From: Planctomycetota bacterium
GTDB lineage: Bacteria; Planctomycetota; Phycisphaerae; UBA1845
Direction: 5' to 3'
Assembly (NCBI GenBank): GCA_016200265.1
Contig: JACQFE010000024.1
Span: 1-52,170 of the forward strand
Length of the DNA: 52,170 bases
Under the pieces are notes generated by a model. That model did not search any database. It saw only the letters and a list, made by a program, of their open reading frames with translations, and had not been told where the DNA came from. Numbering within the stretch: position 1 is the stretch's first letter; the number at the start of each line of letters is the position of its first letter. A program made the position numbers and the translations under genes. Shown in pieces: positions 8,171 to 16,987 of the stretch.

Positions 8171-11137
8171 CTAATTCCGAAAACGCATTCGTGTTTTCAT
8201 GCCGACAAGAGACGCCAGCATCACGAACAATGGGAGCATACCAAGACCCGAGCATGGTGTCGCGGCGCCTCCCGCTCCGGGCGGAGTCGTGCCGGGCAAG
8301 ACTGGCGGTCCGGGGTTGGGTGCCGCGGTGCCGGGATGAACGGTGATCACGCGCGTTGTATTGAATGTCGCCGTGGTCGAACCTGACACCATTGTCACCG
8401 TTGCCGTAATCGGAATCCGAAGGTCGGTATCTCCCGTGTTGGTGTACGTATGGGGAATCGAAATGCTCGATGCCCGGCTTCCGTCGCCAAGATCCCAGAC
8501 AACTGATTGGAGAGTGCCGGTGAGTCCGGTTGAGTCTATGTTTAAGAGCACCTCGAACGGCGAGGTTCCTTCGCTCACATTCAAGCCGGTAGCACTTGGG
8601 AGGCTGACGATGATTTGCAAATTGCCGTTGCCGACCTGTCCGCCGCCGCTTTGGTCGGGTGAGGTAACCTTGATTCCCACCTGCGCATAACCCGAACGAC
8701 CGTCCGTATCGTACATGGTCAATCGAGCGAAGAATGTCTTTGTATCACCCGACGCCACCTGATAGGAGTGCGAAGCCATTCGCGACGTGGCGTCAGTGCC
8801 AATTCCGTCGCTGATATCGAAATCCCATGAGGTTCGGGACTCGTCAATCGTTCCGGCGCTGACAGCGTTACCATTAAACGTCACATAAAGCGGCGATTGG
8901 CCTTGAAGCGGAGTCGCCGTGATCGTCACCGCAGGGGGAGTAACGGTTGTTCCACCGCCACCGCTGCCACCCGATGAACCACCGCCTGTATCGGTTCCGG
9001 GGTCGGTCACTTCACCATTTGAATCGGCTGCCACACCGAAAGAGTAGCGCCCGATGCGGCTTCGGCCGTAAATCGCAAATGACTTCGTGCCGCCGGGTTG
9101 CAGGAATGAAACGCACTGCGCTGCGCTGGCCTCGCATTTTGGCGTCTGCGAGCTGGAGCAAACGAGACTGCAACCGACAGCGAGAACTGTCACGCCGGTT
9201 GGAAGTGGTTGAATCGTCTGACTCCCGCAGCCAAGTTGATGCGAGTCATAACATATGCCATCGGTGGGGACGAACTGAAATGCAGAATCCGATTGAAGCA
9301 CCAGAAACTCATCGGTGTTTGCGCCCTGGTGCCAATTCAACGTGGAGTTGACAACGGAGACACTGCTTACGCGGTCAGGCCAAGTCAACCCGCCATTTGA
9401 CAACGTGTCTTTAGCCGCTTCGACAGCGCCAACCTTGGCGCCCGCCCCACCCGCGTTCACGCGTCCATAACCATACACATTGCTTCGGCTGGTGATCGGA
9501 TTGTAGCTCGCGTCATTGGGGCTCACGTGGTCCGCGGTGTGCCCCAGGACCAGGCGAACATCTGTGGCCGTGAGCGCCGGGTTGACTGATAGGACAAGGG
9601 CGGCGACTCCGCCGACGACAGGGCAAGCGGCCGAAGTACCCGCGAAGCTGTCGATGTACTTTCCAGCGGCATCCGGCTCGGATTGACCAGTCTCCGGATT
9701 TGTGCCGCCGACGTTCATACCGTTTTCCGGATTTCCGACTTTGTCCGTGACGTCCGTCGTAAATAGACCAGGAGGAGCGTCACCGCCGCCAGGAGCAACT
9801 ACGTCCAAATCAACGCCGAAATTGCTGTACAAGGGAACAACGTCATTGGGGCCTGTTGCTCCAACCGAAATCACCTGCGGTATCGTGGAAAGATCGAAAC
9901 CTGACTCAATTGCGATGCCATCGTTTCCCGCGGCAAAAATGATGACCATCCCGCGCGGAGGATCGGGCGTCCCGTCGCCATTCAAATCGCCAAGCTGGCG
10001 GCCCTGGTCGAACGCGAGTTCGATTGCATCGACGATGACTTGTGGATTCGGAGGATAACCGGCGAGTCCCCAACTGTTGATGTGAACATCGACCTTTTGT
10101 TGACGGGCAAAGGTAAAGACGCTGGCGATCTCGGCGTCCGTAAGCATCTCGCCAAGACCACGCGACGCTGTAAATCGGGAAGCGAAGGCGACGCCGCGAC
10201 CACCAACGCTATTCGCTCGGGCGAACGCAAGTCCCGCGACCGAGGTTCCATGGGAGTCGCCGAGGATCTTGGGTCGGGGATCTTTGAAACCCGGGTCATT
10301 CGATGGCAATGACGGGTCGTGGCCTGTGCCGATGTACCCATCCCGCAGGTCTTCGTGATCTACGTCGACGGCGTCATCAAACATCCCGATGAGGATGTCC
10401 TGGCCGTCGGATACGGCCCATGCTTCAGGTGCGTCAATGTCGGCGCCGGCGGTTCCGGCCTGCCCGGTATTGTTCAAGTGCCATTGGCGGTTGTAATACG
10501 GATCATTGATAGTTAGCTGTGAGCGTTTCATGGGCCGATGGAAATTCGGCTGCGCCCAAACAACGCGGGCGTCACCTGCCATGGCTTCCGACAATTCAAC
10601 TTCACCGTCCTCGACTTTCGGAACGGCACGATAAACGCCATTCATTCCTTCGAGCGGATCCGCGCTGCCGACGTTGAATTCGCTCCACAACTGAGCGATT
10701 TCCTGAGCTGGAATCTCCGGCCGAACTTTGACGAGAAGAGAGCCGCTACCAATCGCAATCGCATCCCGCGGACCGAGTCGATACACCGGATGAATTTCCT
10801 TGACCGCTGAATCCTGTTGGATCACGTCTCGACGGGAAGCCATGCTGGCATTGATCCGCATGAGTTTGACGCGGGCAAATGGCGCCTCGGGAAAATCTTC
10901 GAGTCGGCCTAGCCCTCTGGCTTCGACGCGATCGGCATAACCGGGAGCGAACTCGAAACCCTTCAGTATCACGCCGAGTTCGTCCGTCGACCGTTTGATC
11001 GAGACTTTGCCGCCGTCAGCTGCAACCCAATGCGGATCATCTGCCAATGCCTGAAGAGCACCGAACGCGATCGTCCCGGCAGTGACGAGACAATGGCCCA
11101 ACCTTTGTGACGTCCGCGTTGTTCGCTTGAAGTTCAT
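8171..11137 (-). CDS. Secreted subtilisin-family (S8) serine protease with PKD domains and C-terminal anchor-like tail
   Basis: About 988 residues. A signal peptide (ending about residue 33 after LVTAGTIAFGALQALA) is followed by a propeptide-like region of about 170 residues. The S8 catalytic domain spans about 215-525. Numbered from the TTG one codon upstream, the triad is Asp255 (GMFDDAVD), His297 (DSHGTSVAG) and Ser503 (GTSAACPVV), with oxyanion Asn406 (AAGNDG). A DLNGDGTPD calcium-type loop is inserted at about 385-393, just before the Asn. Two PKD-like Ig domains follow (WDFDISDG near 775, WDLGDGS near 895), separated by Gly/Ser- and Thr-rich linkers. The tail is TPCSGLGMLPLFVMLASLVG plus basic residues: Cys, helix, Arg/Lys, resembling a CTERM sorting signal. 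ATG 11137 has a gagggtgg site upstream. Likely exported and cell-surface attached; substrate unknown. Confidence 0.92.
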   Translation of the reverse strand: MNFKRTTRTSQRLGHCLVTAGTIAFGALQALADDPHWVAADGGKVSIKRSTDELGVILKGFEFAPGYADRVEARGLGRLEDFPEAPFARVKLMRINASMASRRDVIQQDSAVKEIHPVYRLGPRDAIAIGSGSLLVKVRPEIPAQEIAQLWSEFNVGSADPLEGMNGVYRAVPKVEDGEVELSEAMAGDARVVWAQPNFHRPMKRSQLTINDPYYNRQWHLNNTGQAGTAGADIDAPEAWAVSDGQDILIGMFDDAVDVDHEDLRDGYIGTGHDPSLPSNDPGFKDPRPKILGDSHGTSVAGLAFARANSVGGRGVAFASRFTASRGLGEMLTDAEIASVFTFARQQKVDVHINSWGLAGYPPNPQVIVDAIELAFDQGRQLGDLNGDGTPDPPRGMVIIFAAGNDGIAIESGFDLSTIPQVISVGATGPNDVVPLYSNFGVDLDVVAPGGGDAPPGLFTTDVTDKVGNPENGMNVGGTNPETGQSEPDAAGKYIDSFAGTSAACPVVGGVAALVLSVNPALTATDVRLVLGHTADHVSPNDASYNPITSRSNVYGYGRVNAGGAGAKVGAVEAAKDTLSNGGLTWPDRVSSVSVVNSTLNWHQGANTDEFLVLQSDSAFQFVPTDGICYDSHQLGCGSQTIQPLPTGVTVLAVGCSLVCSSSQTPKCEASAAQCVSFLQPGGTKSFAIYGRSRIGRYSFGVAADSNGEVTDPGTDTGGGSSGGSGGGGTTVTPPAVTITATPLQGQSPLYVTFNGNAVSAGTIDESRTSWDFDISDGIGTDATSRMASHSYQVASGDTKTFFARLTMYDTDGRSGYAQVGIKVTSPDQSGGGQVGNGNLQIIVSLPSATGLNVSEGTSPFEVLLNIDSTGLTGTLQSVVWDLGDGSRASSISIPHTYTNTGDTDLRIPITATVTMVSGSTTATFNTTRVITVHPGTAAPNPGPPVLPGTTPPGAGGAATPCSGLGMLPLFVMLASLVGMKTRMRFRN

Positions 11138-11528
11138 CAATCAACCACCCTCATTAGGACCAGTGCCGCGGCATGCGGTCACTTCAATGTCAGCGACGTT
11201 TCCCGCTACCGACGACCCATTGTCATCGACCTCGATCCACCGGAGGAAGATTCGAACGGGAATATGGGCGGCGTGGACGATGATCAAAGCGAAGATTCGT
11301 TCGCCTCGATCGCCGCGCGCGGACCGTAACGCAAGTTCCATCGGTCCATGGCGGCCCATGCGACATTCGGAGTTATTGTTGGGGGGTCTAAATTGCCTGT
11401 CAAGAATCGGCGTTCTTGCCGGTGATAATAGGATGCTCCCTTAACCGGGCAGTCTCGGCAAGATCGATGACAATTCGGCGGAATCCGCGTCGAATAAGAT
11501 GAATCGCGGATCAATTCGCTCGTGCCAA
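11138..11528. other. Intergenic region upstream of the subtilase
   Basis: No family-like gene is seen. A minus-strand frame of 72 codons at 11141-11359 (ending in WIEVDDNGSSVAGNVADIEV) is not overlapped by any called gene and has somewhat protein-like composition. It lacks a family, a ribosome site and a conserved context, so it is left uncalled. The region should contain the subtilase promoter. Confidence 0.4.
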
Positions 11529-12074
11529 TCAGAATGAGCGGTTGTCTTTAAGAACTTGCTTTAACACAGAAGTCCATGCCAAGAGCGCTGCGGAATCCAG
11601 CAATATCCACTTCACAGTTGCCGGCCGTTCGTTTTTCTCGATGTATTTCCGGACTTCCGAGATTGAGATGAAAGCCGCCTCGACGAGCGGATATCCAAAC
11701 GCGCCGCAGGAAATCGCAGGGAAGGCGATTGAATCGCAGTCACGGATTTGGGCAAGCTGGAGTGATTCACGATAACAGGATGCGAGAACGCCACTCTCGC
11801 CGGCAGTTCCTCCCCGCCAAACGGGTCCGACGGTGTGAATGACGAATTTCGCGGCGAGCCGATAACCACGCGTCATGCGGGCTTGACCCGGCGGGCATCC
11901 GTTAAGAGTGCGACACTCAGCGAGAAGCTCAGGCCCGGCCGCGCGATGGATCGCCCCGTCGACTCCCCCACCGCCAAGCAGGCTCGAATTTGCCGCGTTC
12001 ACAATGGCGTCGACTCGCTCGGTCGTGATGTCGCCGCGAACGATTTGAATTCGACTGGAATTTTCCTGGCTCAT
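11529..12074 (-). CDS. Macrodomain protein (O-acetyl-ADP-ribose deacetylase-like)
   Basis: 181 residues forming a single macrodomain of the MacroD/YmdB type, which bind ADP-ribose and hydrolyse O-acetyl-ADP-ribose or mono-ADP-ribosyl links. Visible signatures are the N-terminal [20 protein letters not shown], the glycine loop [24 protein letters not shown] and the second loop [13 protein letters not shown]. These keep the NAAN and GGG(V/I)DG residues needed for binding and catalysis. ATG 12074 is chosen over a TTG one codon earlier. It is followed upstream, on the same strand, by the kinase-like gene 21 bp away, so the pair may be co-transcribed. Confidence 0.93.
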   Translation of the reverse strand: MSQENSSRIQIVRGDITTERVDAIVNAANSSLLGGGGVDGAIHRAAGPELLAECRTLNGCPPGQARMTRGYRLAAKFVIHTVGPVWRGGTAGESGVLASCYRESLQLAQIRDCDSIAFPAISCGAFGYPLVEAAFISISEVRKYIEKNERPATVKWILLDSAALLAWTSVLKQVLKDNRSF

Positions 12075-12095
12075 CAAATGTCACTTCCAAGTGCG

Positions 12096-13397
12096 TCACG
12101 CATAAGAGTCCGGGCGTGTATTCGATCCAACTACGGAAGGTATCATCATCACGGCCTGGTCAATCAAGCCTCTTGAGCTTCGATGTTCGGCGTATCCCAG
12201 GATCAGCGGCGCGGCCAAATCTCTGTGTCTTAATTGATGGGCCTGCATGAAGGCCCTCCGACACGGCGATCCGGTCAATGTCCAATGAAGTTGCGACAGA
12301 ACGCTGTCCGTACGAACCCGATGTAATTGAACATCTGTCGGACCTGATCCCGTCGTCACGTTGGAAAGATTGTTAGCTAGCAACGCGTTCCATTCTTCGG
12401 CTGTTCGATCTGGAATGTCGTCTTCGGGAAAAACATGTCGTCGTTCGAGTTTCAGGACGACTCGGGCCGTCCAATGATCCGTCAATCGAAGCCGCGCGAA
12501 GTATCTGCCGTCTTGATGAAGCCGGCGATCCCGAATTCGACCAAGATGCGCGGCATGAATCGCGCTCTTGCAATTCACCAATTGAGAAAGTACACGTTCA
12601 CCCTCGCGGCCGACGAATTTGGGGGACACGTTGAGTCTTCTTCGAAGATAATGGCGGAGGAATTGCATTCGCTCCGCAGCGCTCGTGTTTCTTTGTCCCC
12701 ATTGGTTGATCTGCGCGAGGTCAAATGCCCCCTTCTCCACGGAATGCGGAAACCAGCCAACGTCGGCAGAGGAAAAATCAATGAAATACGCCTCGTATTG
12801 GTTCGCGGTCTGTCGTACCAAGATGTTTTCAGGGTGCGCGTCTGAATGGGAAAAACCATTCTCATGCGCGGTCGCGAAAAGTTCGGCCACACATTGAATG
12901 AGCTGTCTTCGATTCCAATTGCTGACTTGACCTGAAGCACGTGGCGAGATCGCATGCAACCATGCTTGTGACAACGGCACGGCGTCCGCAATCGACTCGG
13001 AAATCAAGATCCGCCGCCCGTGGATTCCTCGCTCACAGCCAATGGCGAGGCACTTCGCTACAGGGATACCGCGTGCGTACGCAGCATTGGCCGAAGCGCG
13101 TTCTCTTTCCGCCGGCGAAACCGCTAACATGACCTTTAGCAGATCACTGAAAGAGCCGGGGTCATCAAAAACCTTGACAAACACTTCAAGGTGGCCGCTG
13201 ATCCTGACCCTCCACGTGGAACGGCCGTCACCCTCTTTGACGCATTGGGCGCGGCTGTCTTCCTTCAATTCGAACCAAGGTCTCGCACTATCGGCGAAAA
13301 GTCGCTCGCCCCATTCGCGACGAACTTCCCAGCGAGCGCCGGAATGGTGAATTCGCTCGTATGCTGCCCTTTGCGCCCGATGCGGCCCGAAAATCAT
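12096..13397 (-). CDS. WaaP/RIO-like lipopolysaccharide-type kinase
   Basis: A protein kinase-like fold with the catalytic loop HENGFSHSDAHPENILV (Asp and Asn of an HxDxxxxN motif) and the metal-binding AYFIDFSSAD (DFG equivalent), as in the Kdo/WaaP family that phosphorylates core heptose or Kdo. An ATP-binding Lys candidate lies in HLEVFVKVFDD. The C-terminal 150 residues hold a second Arg- and His-rich region (RLTDHWTARVVLKLERRHVF), so the protein is larger than WaaP; the extra part is unassigned. The start is uncertain: ATG 13397 gives 433 residues, while the frame is open to a TTG at 13478. The substrate could be a lipid-linked sugar or a protein; context with a macrodomain does not settle this. 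Confidence 0.75.
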   Translation of the reverse strand: MIFGPHRAQRAAYERIHHSGARWEVRREWGERLFADSARPWFELKEDSRAQCVKEGDGRSTWRVRISGHLEVFVKVFDDPGSFSDLLKVMLAVSPAERERASANAAYARGIPVAKCLAIGCERGIHGRRILISESIADAVPLSQAWLHAISPRASGQVSNWNRRQLIQCVAELFATAHENGFSHSDAHPENILVRQTANQYEAYFIDFSSADVGWFPHSVEKGAFDLAQINQWGQRNTSAAERMQFLRHYLRRRLNVSPKFVGREGERVLSQLVNCKSAIHAAHLGRIRDRRLHQDGRYFARLRLTDHWTARVVLKLERRHVFPEDDIPDRTAEEWNALLANNLSNVTTGSGPTDVQLHRVRTDSVLSQLHWTLTGSPCRRAFMQAHQLRHRDLAAPLILGYAEHRSSRGLIDQAVMMIPSVVGSNTRPDSYA

Positions 13398-13604
13398 GGA
13401 TTCCAGTATACGCCGAACCGGCACTTGCCGCGCAATTCGTGGCACAATCGAGCGGTCATCGGCAAAGGCGTCTTGCAAAGGGTTGCGTGAACGCTCTGAA
13501 TTTCGCTATAATCCCCGCTGCCCGCCAACTTTGGAGTCATTCGATTGCTTTGGATGTCTGATCCGTGCGCGCATTCAAGTGCAGTTCGACCTTGTAAGGA
13601 AGGT

Positions 13605-14714
13605 GTGCCGACGCACCGATCCAAATTACGCGGCTTCACCCTCATCGAACTCCTGGTGGTCGTTGCCATCATCGCCATGCTGATCGCGCTTCTGCTTCCT
13701 TCCCTGGATCGTGCCCGCAAGCAAGCCAAACAAGCGGTGTGTCTTTCGAATCTCAAGGGGTTGGGCGCCAGCAGCCGCGTGTACGAGGCGGATGATCCGC
13801 AAGGTTGGGGCATTCCGGTTCATCCCATGCAGTTCATGCAAGATCCAAATCACCCGACCTTTATCGGCGCGTATGAATGGGGCGGAAAGAGCGGGATCGG
13901 TCGCCCCGGATTTCTTGGCGGCGGCACGAACCTCGTCGATAGCAAGTACGGAACCAAAGCCGGATTTGGACCTGCCACGCGACCGATGAATGCCATTCTC
14001 TACAAAGGCGGCTTTACAGACTATCTGTCACCATCATTTAATCGCGCGGGTGCAACCGAGGATACAAAACTTTCGTTGGATGCCTATCGTTGTCCTGCCG
14101 ACGACGGCCCGCCGCGCGGGGGTCATTGCCAGGAATGGGTTGAAAGCGGAAACTCATCGTACGACCATTTTGGTAACAGCTACGCCGCCAACGTATTCAT
14201 GATCGCAATCCAAGGCGGTTTGATGCACAGCAACTCCCCCTACATGAGGCCGCTCACGCGCGTGCCGACTCCCGCGCGGACCATTTATTACGAAGAAAAC
14301 ATCGGGCGCTGGGCGTGGGCGGCGCGGTTGGATCCGTGTGAGCTGGCTGGGGTTAGGCCGGGTGTTGATCCAGGGCCTACCAAGACGATTCGCGGCTGGC
14401 ACGGAAAAGACTGGAACTATACGCGATGTTTCGTCGATTCTCATGCGGAATATCAATCCGTATACATTCAGGGAACGCAGGACAAGGACGGTTACGCCAA
14501 GCATTACGTTGCGGAAGCCATATCGAGCTACCCGATGTTTGATGCGGACAATGACGGAACGGCCGAAGAAGTTGGAAATTACGATTTGTATCACTGCGTG
14601 ATCATTCGCGGGCAGGGCTGGTCCAAAGACACGTTACCCTCACCGCCCATCGAAACACCGATTTTCAATCCCAATACGGGCCGACCGTCGTATGAAGATT
14701 GCGTGAATCATTGA
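13605..14714 (+). CDS. Type II secretion/pseudopilin-like protein with prepilin cleavage signal
   Basis: The N-terminus shows a textbook prepilin peptidase site, RG followed by [20 protein letters not shown], with Glu at +5 of the mature protein and a helix of over 20 residues. The globular part and the late [15 protein letters not shown] segment fit the planctomycete prepilin-headed H-X9-DG type, which are abundant and mostly of unknown role. GTG 13605 is preferred: it gives a 10-residue leader and lies just behind aaggaagg. ATG 13554 or TTG 13545 would give leaders of 27-30 residues. No prepilin peptidase or secretion ATPase gene is nearby. The gene is divergent from the kinase gene, with a short promoter region between. 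Confidence 0.85.
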   Translation: MPTHRSKLRGFTLIELLVVVAIIAMLIALLLPSLDRARKQAKQAVCLSNLKGLGASSRVYEADDPQGWGIPVHPMQFMQDPNHPTFIGAYEWGGKSGIGRPGFLGGGTNLVDSKYGTKAGFGPATRPMNAILYKGGFTDYLSPSFNRAGATEDTKLSLDAYRCPADDGPPRGGHCQEWVESGNSSYDHFGNSYAANVFMIAIQGGLMHSNSPYMRPLTRVPTPARTIYYEENIGRWAWAARLDPCELAGVRPGVDPGPTKTIRGWHGKDWNYTRCFVDSHAEYQSVYIQGTQDKDGYAKHYVAEAISSYPMFDADNDGTAEEVGNYDLYHCVIIRGQGWSKDTLPSPPIETPIFNPNTGRPSYEDCVNH

Positions 14715-14809
14715 CGCCAATGCTTCCTGTGGAGTCCGCCACTTGTTTCAGGTCGGGAGCGGGAAGATTCTCTTTGCACACACTATGCATCCGCAGATTT
14801 GCGCAGATT

Positions 14810-14825
14810 TGTTTCACGTGAAACA
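14810..14825. other. parS: parS centromere site 1 (ParB binding)
   Basis: The 16-mer tgtttcacgtgaaaca is a perfect palindrome and fits the canonical bacterial parS consensus (TGTTNCACGTGAAACA) at every position. ParB binds such sites, slides as a CTP clamp and organises origin segregation. It lies in a gene-free gap and has a second identical copy 32 bp downstream. Confidence 0.93.
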
Positions 14826-14841
14826 AGGATTCGCGAAAGTC

Positions 14842-14857
14842 TGTTTCACGTGAAACA
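14842..14857. other. parS: parS centromere site 2 (ParB binding)
   Basis: A second exact copy of the same 16-bp palindrome. The 32-bp centre-to-centre distance is close to three helical turns, so both sites face the same side of the DNA. parA and parB are not in the window. Confidence 0.93.
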
Positions 14858-14960
14858 AGATTTGGCCGGGATTGTGCGGTGAACACCTCGATTCTTAGGT
14901 CAATTTCGCAGGCGCTTGGCGAAATTTATTTTTTCGGTGATCGGCGCTCGCGTTATTTCA

Positions 14961-14990
14961 TTGACCCGCCACGCTTCAAATTGATAGGAT
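14961..14990 (+). promoter_or_regulatory. Candidate sigma-70-type promoter for the BNR-repeat protein
   Basis: ttgacc at 14961-14966 and taggat at 14985-14990 are separated by 18 bases. Transcription would begin near 14997, ahead of the preferred GTG start at 15028 and its ggggga site. This pattern argues against the ATG at 14989, which would sit inside the promoter. Candidate by inspection only. Confidence 0.45.
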
Positions 14991-15027
14991 GCGCGTGTCC
15001 GCAGTTGGCCGCAGGGGGAATCATCGC

Positions 15028-16893
15028 GTGTCAGTCCAGAGGATGCGATCTTCGGTTTCTTTCATCGCTCTCTCCATTGCGGCCTTCGTCACAACGATGT
15101 TGGCCGGGGTCGGAGTTGCGATTCCGCCGAGACATGAGAAGGCATCGACCATGCCGTGGATCAAGACGGTGCGCGAAATCACGCAGTCAACTGCGGAAAT
15201 CCACGCTCCTTGCGCGAGCCACGTCACGCGCGACGGTTACACCAGCATTCAGGTGAACGTCGACGCCTACGGCTGCAACATCCCCAGCGACGCCGCCAAC
15301 GAACCATCAATCGCAATCGATCCCACCGACCCAAAGAAGATTGTCATCGGCTGGCGGCAATTTGATTCGGTGCTATCGGACTTTCGCCAAGCTGGGTGGG
15401 CTTACAGCCACGATGCTGGACACACGTGGGTATTTCAAGGTTCGCTTACGCCAGGCGAGTTCGGAAGTGATCCGGTCCTTGCAAGCAGTGCCGAGGGCTT
15501 AATCTACTATGTAAGCATCAATGATCAGGAAACTCGATTGTTTCGTACGATGGATCGTGGCGTAACCTGGCCGTTGATAACTCAGGTTACAGATTACTTT
15601 ACTGATAAGCCGTGGATTACCGTCGACAGAACGCAAGGCGTTGGGCAGGGTAACGTCTATATCGTCACACCATATAGTAGTTTTCAGTGGTCAACGGACT
15701 TGGGGCTTACATTTCAATCGTCTTACACTGGTTCTGGCAACGGCAACACCATCGACGTGGCACCCGACGGTTGCGTGTGGACAGTCGGCGACGGTAATGG
15801 TATCTCGTTCGTCGCAGGTGCCGTATCTTGTGACATTCAGAATCATGGTGTTGTACCTGACTTCTCTCTGTGGGGCCCTGTCCGGTTATCCAGCAATCCG
15901 GGTTTGGGATGTGGTATTAATGGCATTGGCCTCTTTGCGCAGCCCTGGATTGTAACGGATAACTCCGGCACGCAAGCTCGAGATAATGTTTATGTGTGCA
16001 CAGTCGGTTCTTTCGACACGAATGAGGAATCTGAGCCAGATCCGGTGGATGTCGCATTCATGCGCAGCGTCAACCACGGAGACACCTGGGAAGGCCCCAT
16101 ACGCGTGAACGACGATCCATTTGACCCTCATGCGTGCCAATGGTTTCCCATGATCTCCGTCGCGTTGAACGGGCGCATCGACGCAGTTTGGAATGATACG
16201 CGTACTTATGGAAGCTCGCAGCTGACCGAGCTTCGGTACTCATTCTCCACGAACGCAGGCGATAGCTGGTCACCGAGCGTTGCAGTGAGTCCGCTTTTTG
16301 ATGCGGCGGTCGGGTATCCTTACAACAATCCCAAGTTGGGCGATTATTACCACATGCTCTCCGACAACCTCGGTGTGAACATTGCGTACGCAGCTACGTT
16401 CAACGGCGAGCAGGATGTATATTTCCTGCGCATCGGGCCGTGGGATTGCAACGGAAATCAAATCGACGACGCACAAGACATCGCCGGCGGCGCGAGTCTC
16501 GACTGCAACGGCAACGGCGTGCCGGACGAATGCGAATACCGAGTCGACTTCGACGGCGATGGCTTGACCACCTACAACGACTTCGCCACGTTCCTGGGCA
16601 ATTTCACGGGACCGATTGTTCGTGAAACGGCAAGCGCGCCCCGTGAACGGGACGGCTCGGGAACGAACTGCTCAGTGCTTTCCGACTTCGACGGCGACGG
16701 ATTGACCACCTACAACGACTTCGCGACGTTCCTGGGCAATTTCGCGGGTCCGATCGTTCGTGAAACGGCAAGCGCGCCCCGTGAACGGGACGGCTCGGGA
16801 ACGAACTGCTCAGTGCTTTCCGACATCGACCACGACGGCGACGTGGACCTAAAGGACTTCTACGGCCTGCAACTGGTTTTTGTGACGCCGTGA
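15028..16893 (+). CDS. Secreted BNR/Asp-box (sialidase-like fold) protein with dockerin-like repeats
   Basis: About 621 residues. A signal peptide (MRSSVSFIALSIAAFVTTML) leads into a beta-propeller marked by Asp-box motifs: SHDAGHTW, TMDRGVTW, STDLGLTF, SVNHGDTW, STNAGDSW. The fold is that of sialidases and other BNR proteins; the catalytic Arg triad of true sialidases is not evident, so no enzyme activity is claimed. The C-terminus has the planctomycete motif WDCNGNQIDD...DCNGNGVPDECE. Two near-identical 46-residue calcium-type repeats follow (DFDGDGLTTYNDFATFLGNF), then a degenerate third (DIDHDGDVDLKDFYGLQ). GTG 15028 is chosen because ggggga lies eight bases upstream and a promoter-like pair lies just before it. 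Confidence 0.82.
   Translation: MSVQRMRSSVSFIALSIAAFVTTMLAGVGVAIPPRHEKASTMPWIKTVREITQSTAEIHAPCASHVTRDGYTSIQVNVDAYGCNIPSDAANEPSIAIDPTDPKKIVIGWRQFDSVLSDFRQAGWAYSHDAGHTWVFQGSLTPGEFGSDPVLASSAEGLIYYVSINDQETRLFRTMDRGVTWPLITQVTDYFTDKPWITVDRTQGVGQGNVYIVTPYSSFQWSTDLGLTFQSSYTGSGNGNTIDVAPDGCVWTVGDGNGISFVAGAVSCDIQNHGVVPDFSLWGPVRLSSNPGLGCGINGIGLFAQPWIVTDNSGTQARDNVYVCTVGSFDTNEESEPDPVDVAFMRSVNHGDTWEGPIRVNDDPFDPHACQWFPMISVALNGRIDAVWNDTRTYGSSQLTELRYSFSTNAGDSWSPSVAVSPLFDAAVGYPYNNPKLGDYYHMLSDNLGVNIAYAATFNGEQDVYFLRIGPWDCNGNQIDDAQDIAGGASLDCNGNGVPDECEYRVDFDGDGLTTYNDFATFLGNFTGPIVRETASAPRERDGSGTNCSVLSDFDGDGLTTYNDFATFLGNFAGPIVRETASAPRERDGSGTNCSVLSDIDHDGDVDLKDFYGLQLVFVTP
16546..16821 (+). repeat. Two 138-bp tandem repeats inside the BNR protein gene
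   Basis: Units 16546-16683 and 16684-16821 are almost identical and keep the reading frame (46 codons each). The first half encodes a dockerin-like calcium loop. The second half encodes the Arg/Ser/Glu-rich stretch RETASAPRERDGSG and contains a short hairpin (16638-16653 and 16776-16791) that also occurs outside the gene at 16972-16987. Near-identity at DNA level points to recent duplication or gene conversion. Confidence 0.95.
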
Positions 16894-16905
16894 GGCGTAA
16901 TGATG

Positions 16906-16920
16906 GTGGGCACGGCCCAC
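16906..16920 (+). terminator. GC-rich hairpin just after the BNR gene
   Basis: gtgggc (16906-16911) pairs perfectly with gcccac (16915-16920) around acg, 12 bp past the stop, and is followed by tttaca. It could stop transcription, but the T-run is weak. A diverged copy of the same motif lies 130 bp downstream, so it may instead be a dispersed repeat. Confidence 0.4.
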
Positions 16921-16971
16921 TTTACAATTGTGGTGCGAGAAAGGATTCACGCACGAGCGTCACGGGGGCGC

Positions 16972-16987
16972 GCCTCGTGAACGAGGC
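16972..16987. repeat. Short hairpin repeat with TGAA loop, shared with the upstream coding repeat
   Basis: gcctcg-tgaa-cgaggc forms a perfect 6-bp stem. The in-gene copies at 16638-16653 and 16776-16791 read gccccg-tgaa-cgggac. The central C-G pair replaces the T-A pair on both sides, so pairing is kept there (one outer pair is lost). All three are followed by ggctcgg, showing common origin. Confidence 0.6.

Noticed and set aside
11141..11359. 72-codon minus-strand ORF upstream of the subtilase
   Set aside because: Composition is somewhat protein-like, but there is no start signal, family or conserved context to support it.
16546..16821. Tandem 138-bp repeat as a possible CRISPR or satellite
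   Set aside because: Units keep frame and encode calcium-binding loops; there are no spacers.
15028..16893. True sialidase (neuraminidase) activity
   Set aside because: Asp-boxes show the fold, but the catalytic Arg triad, Tyr and Glu could not be identified.
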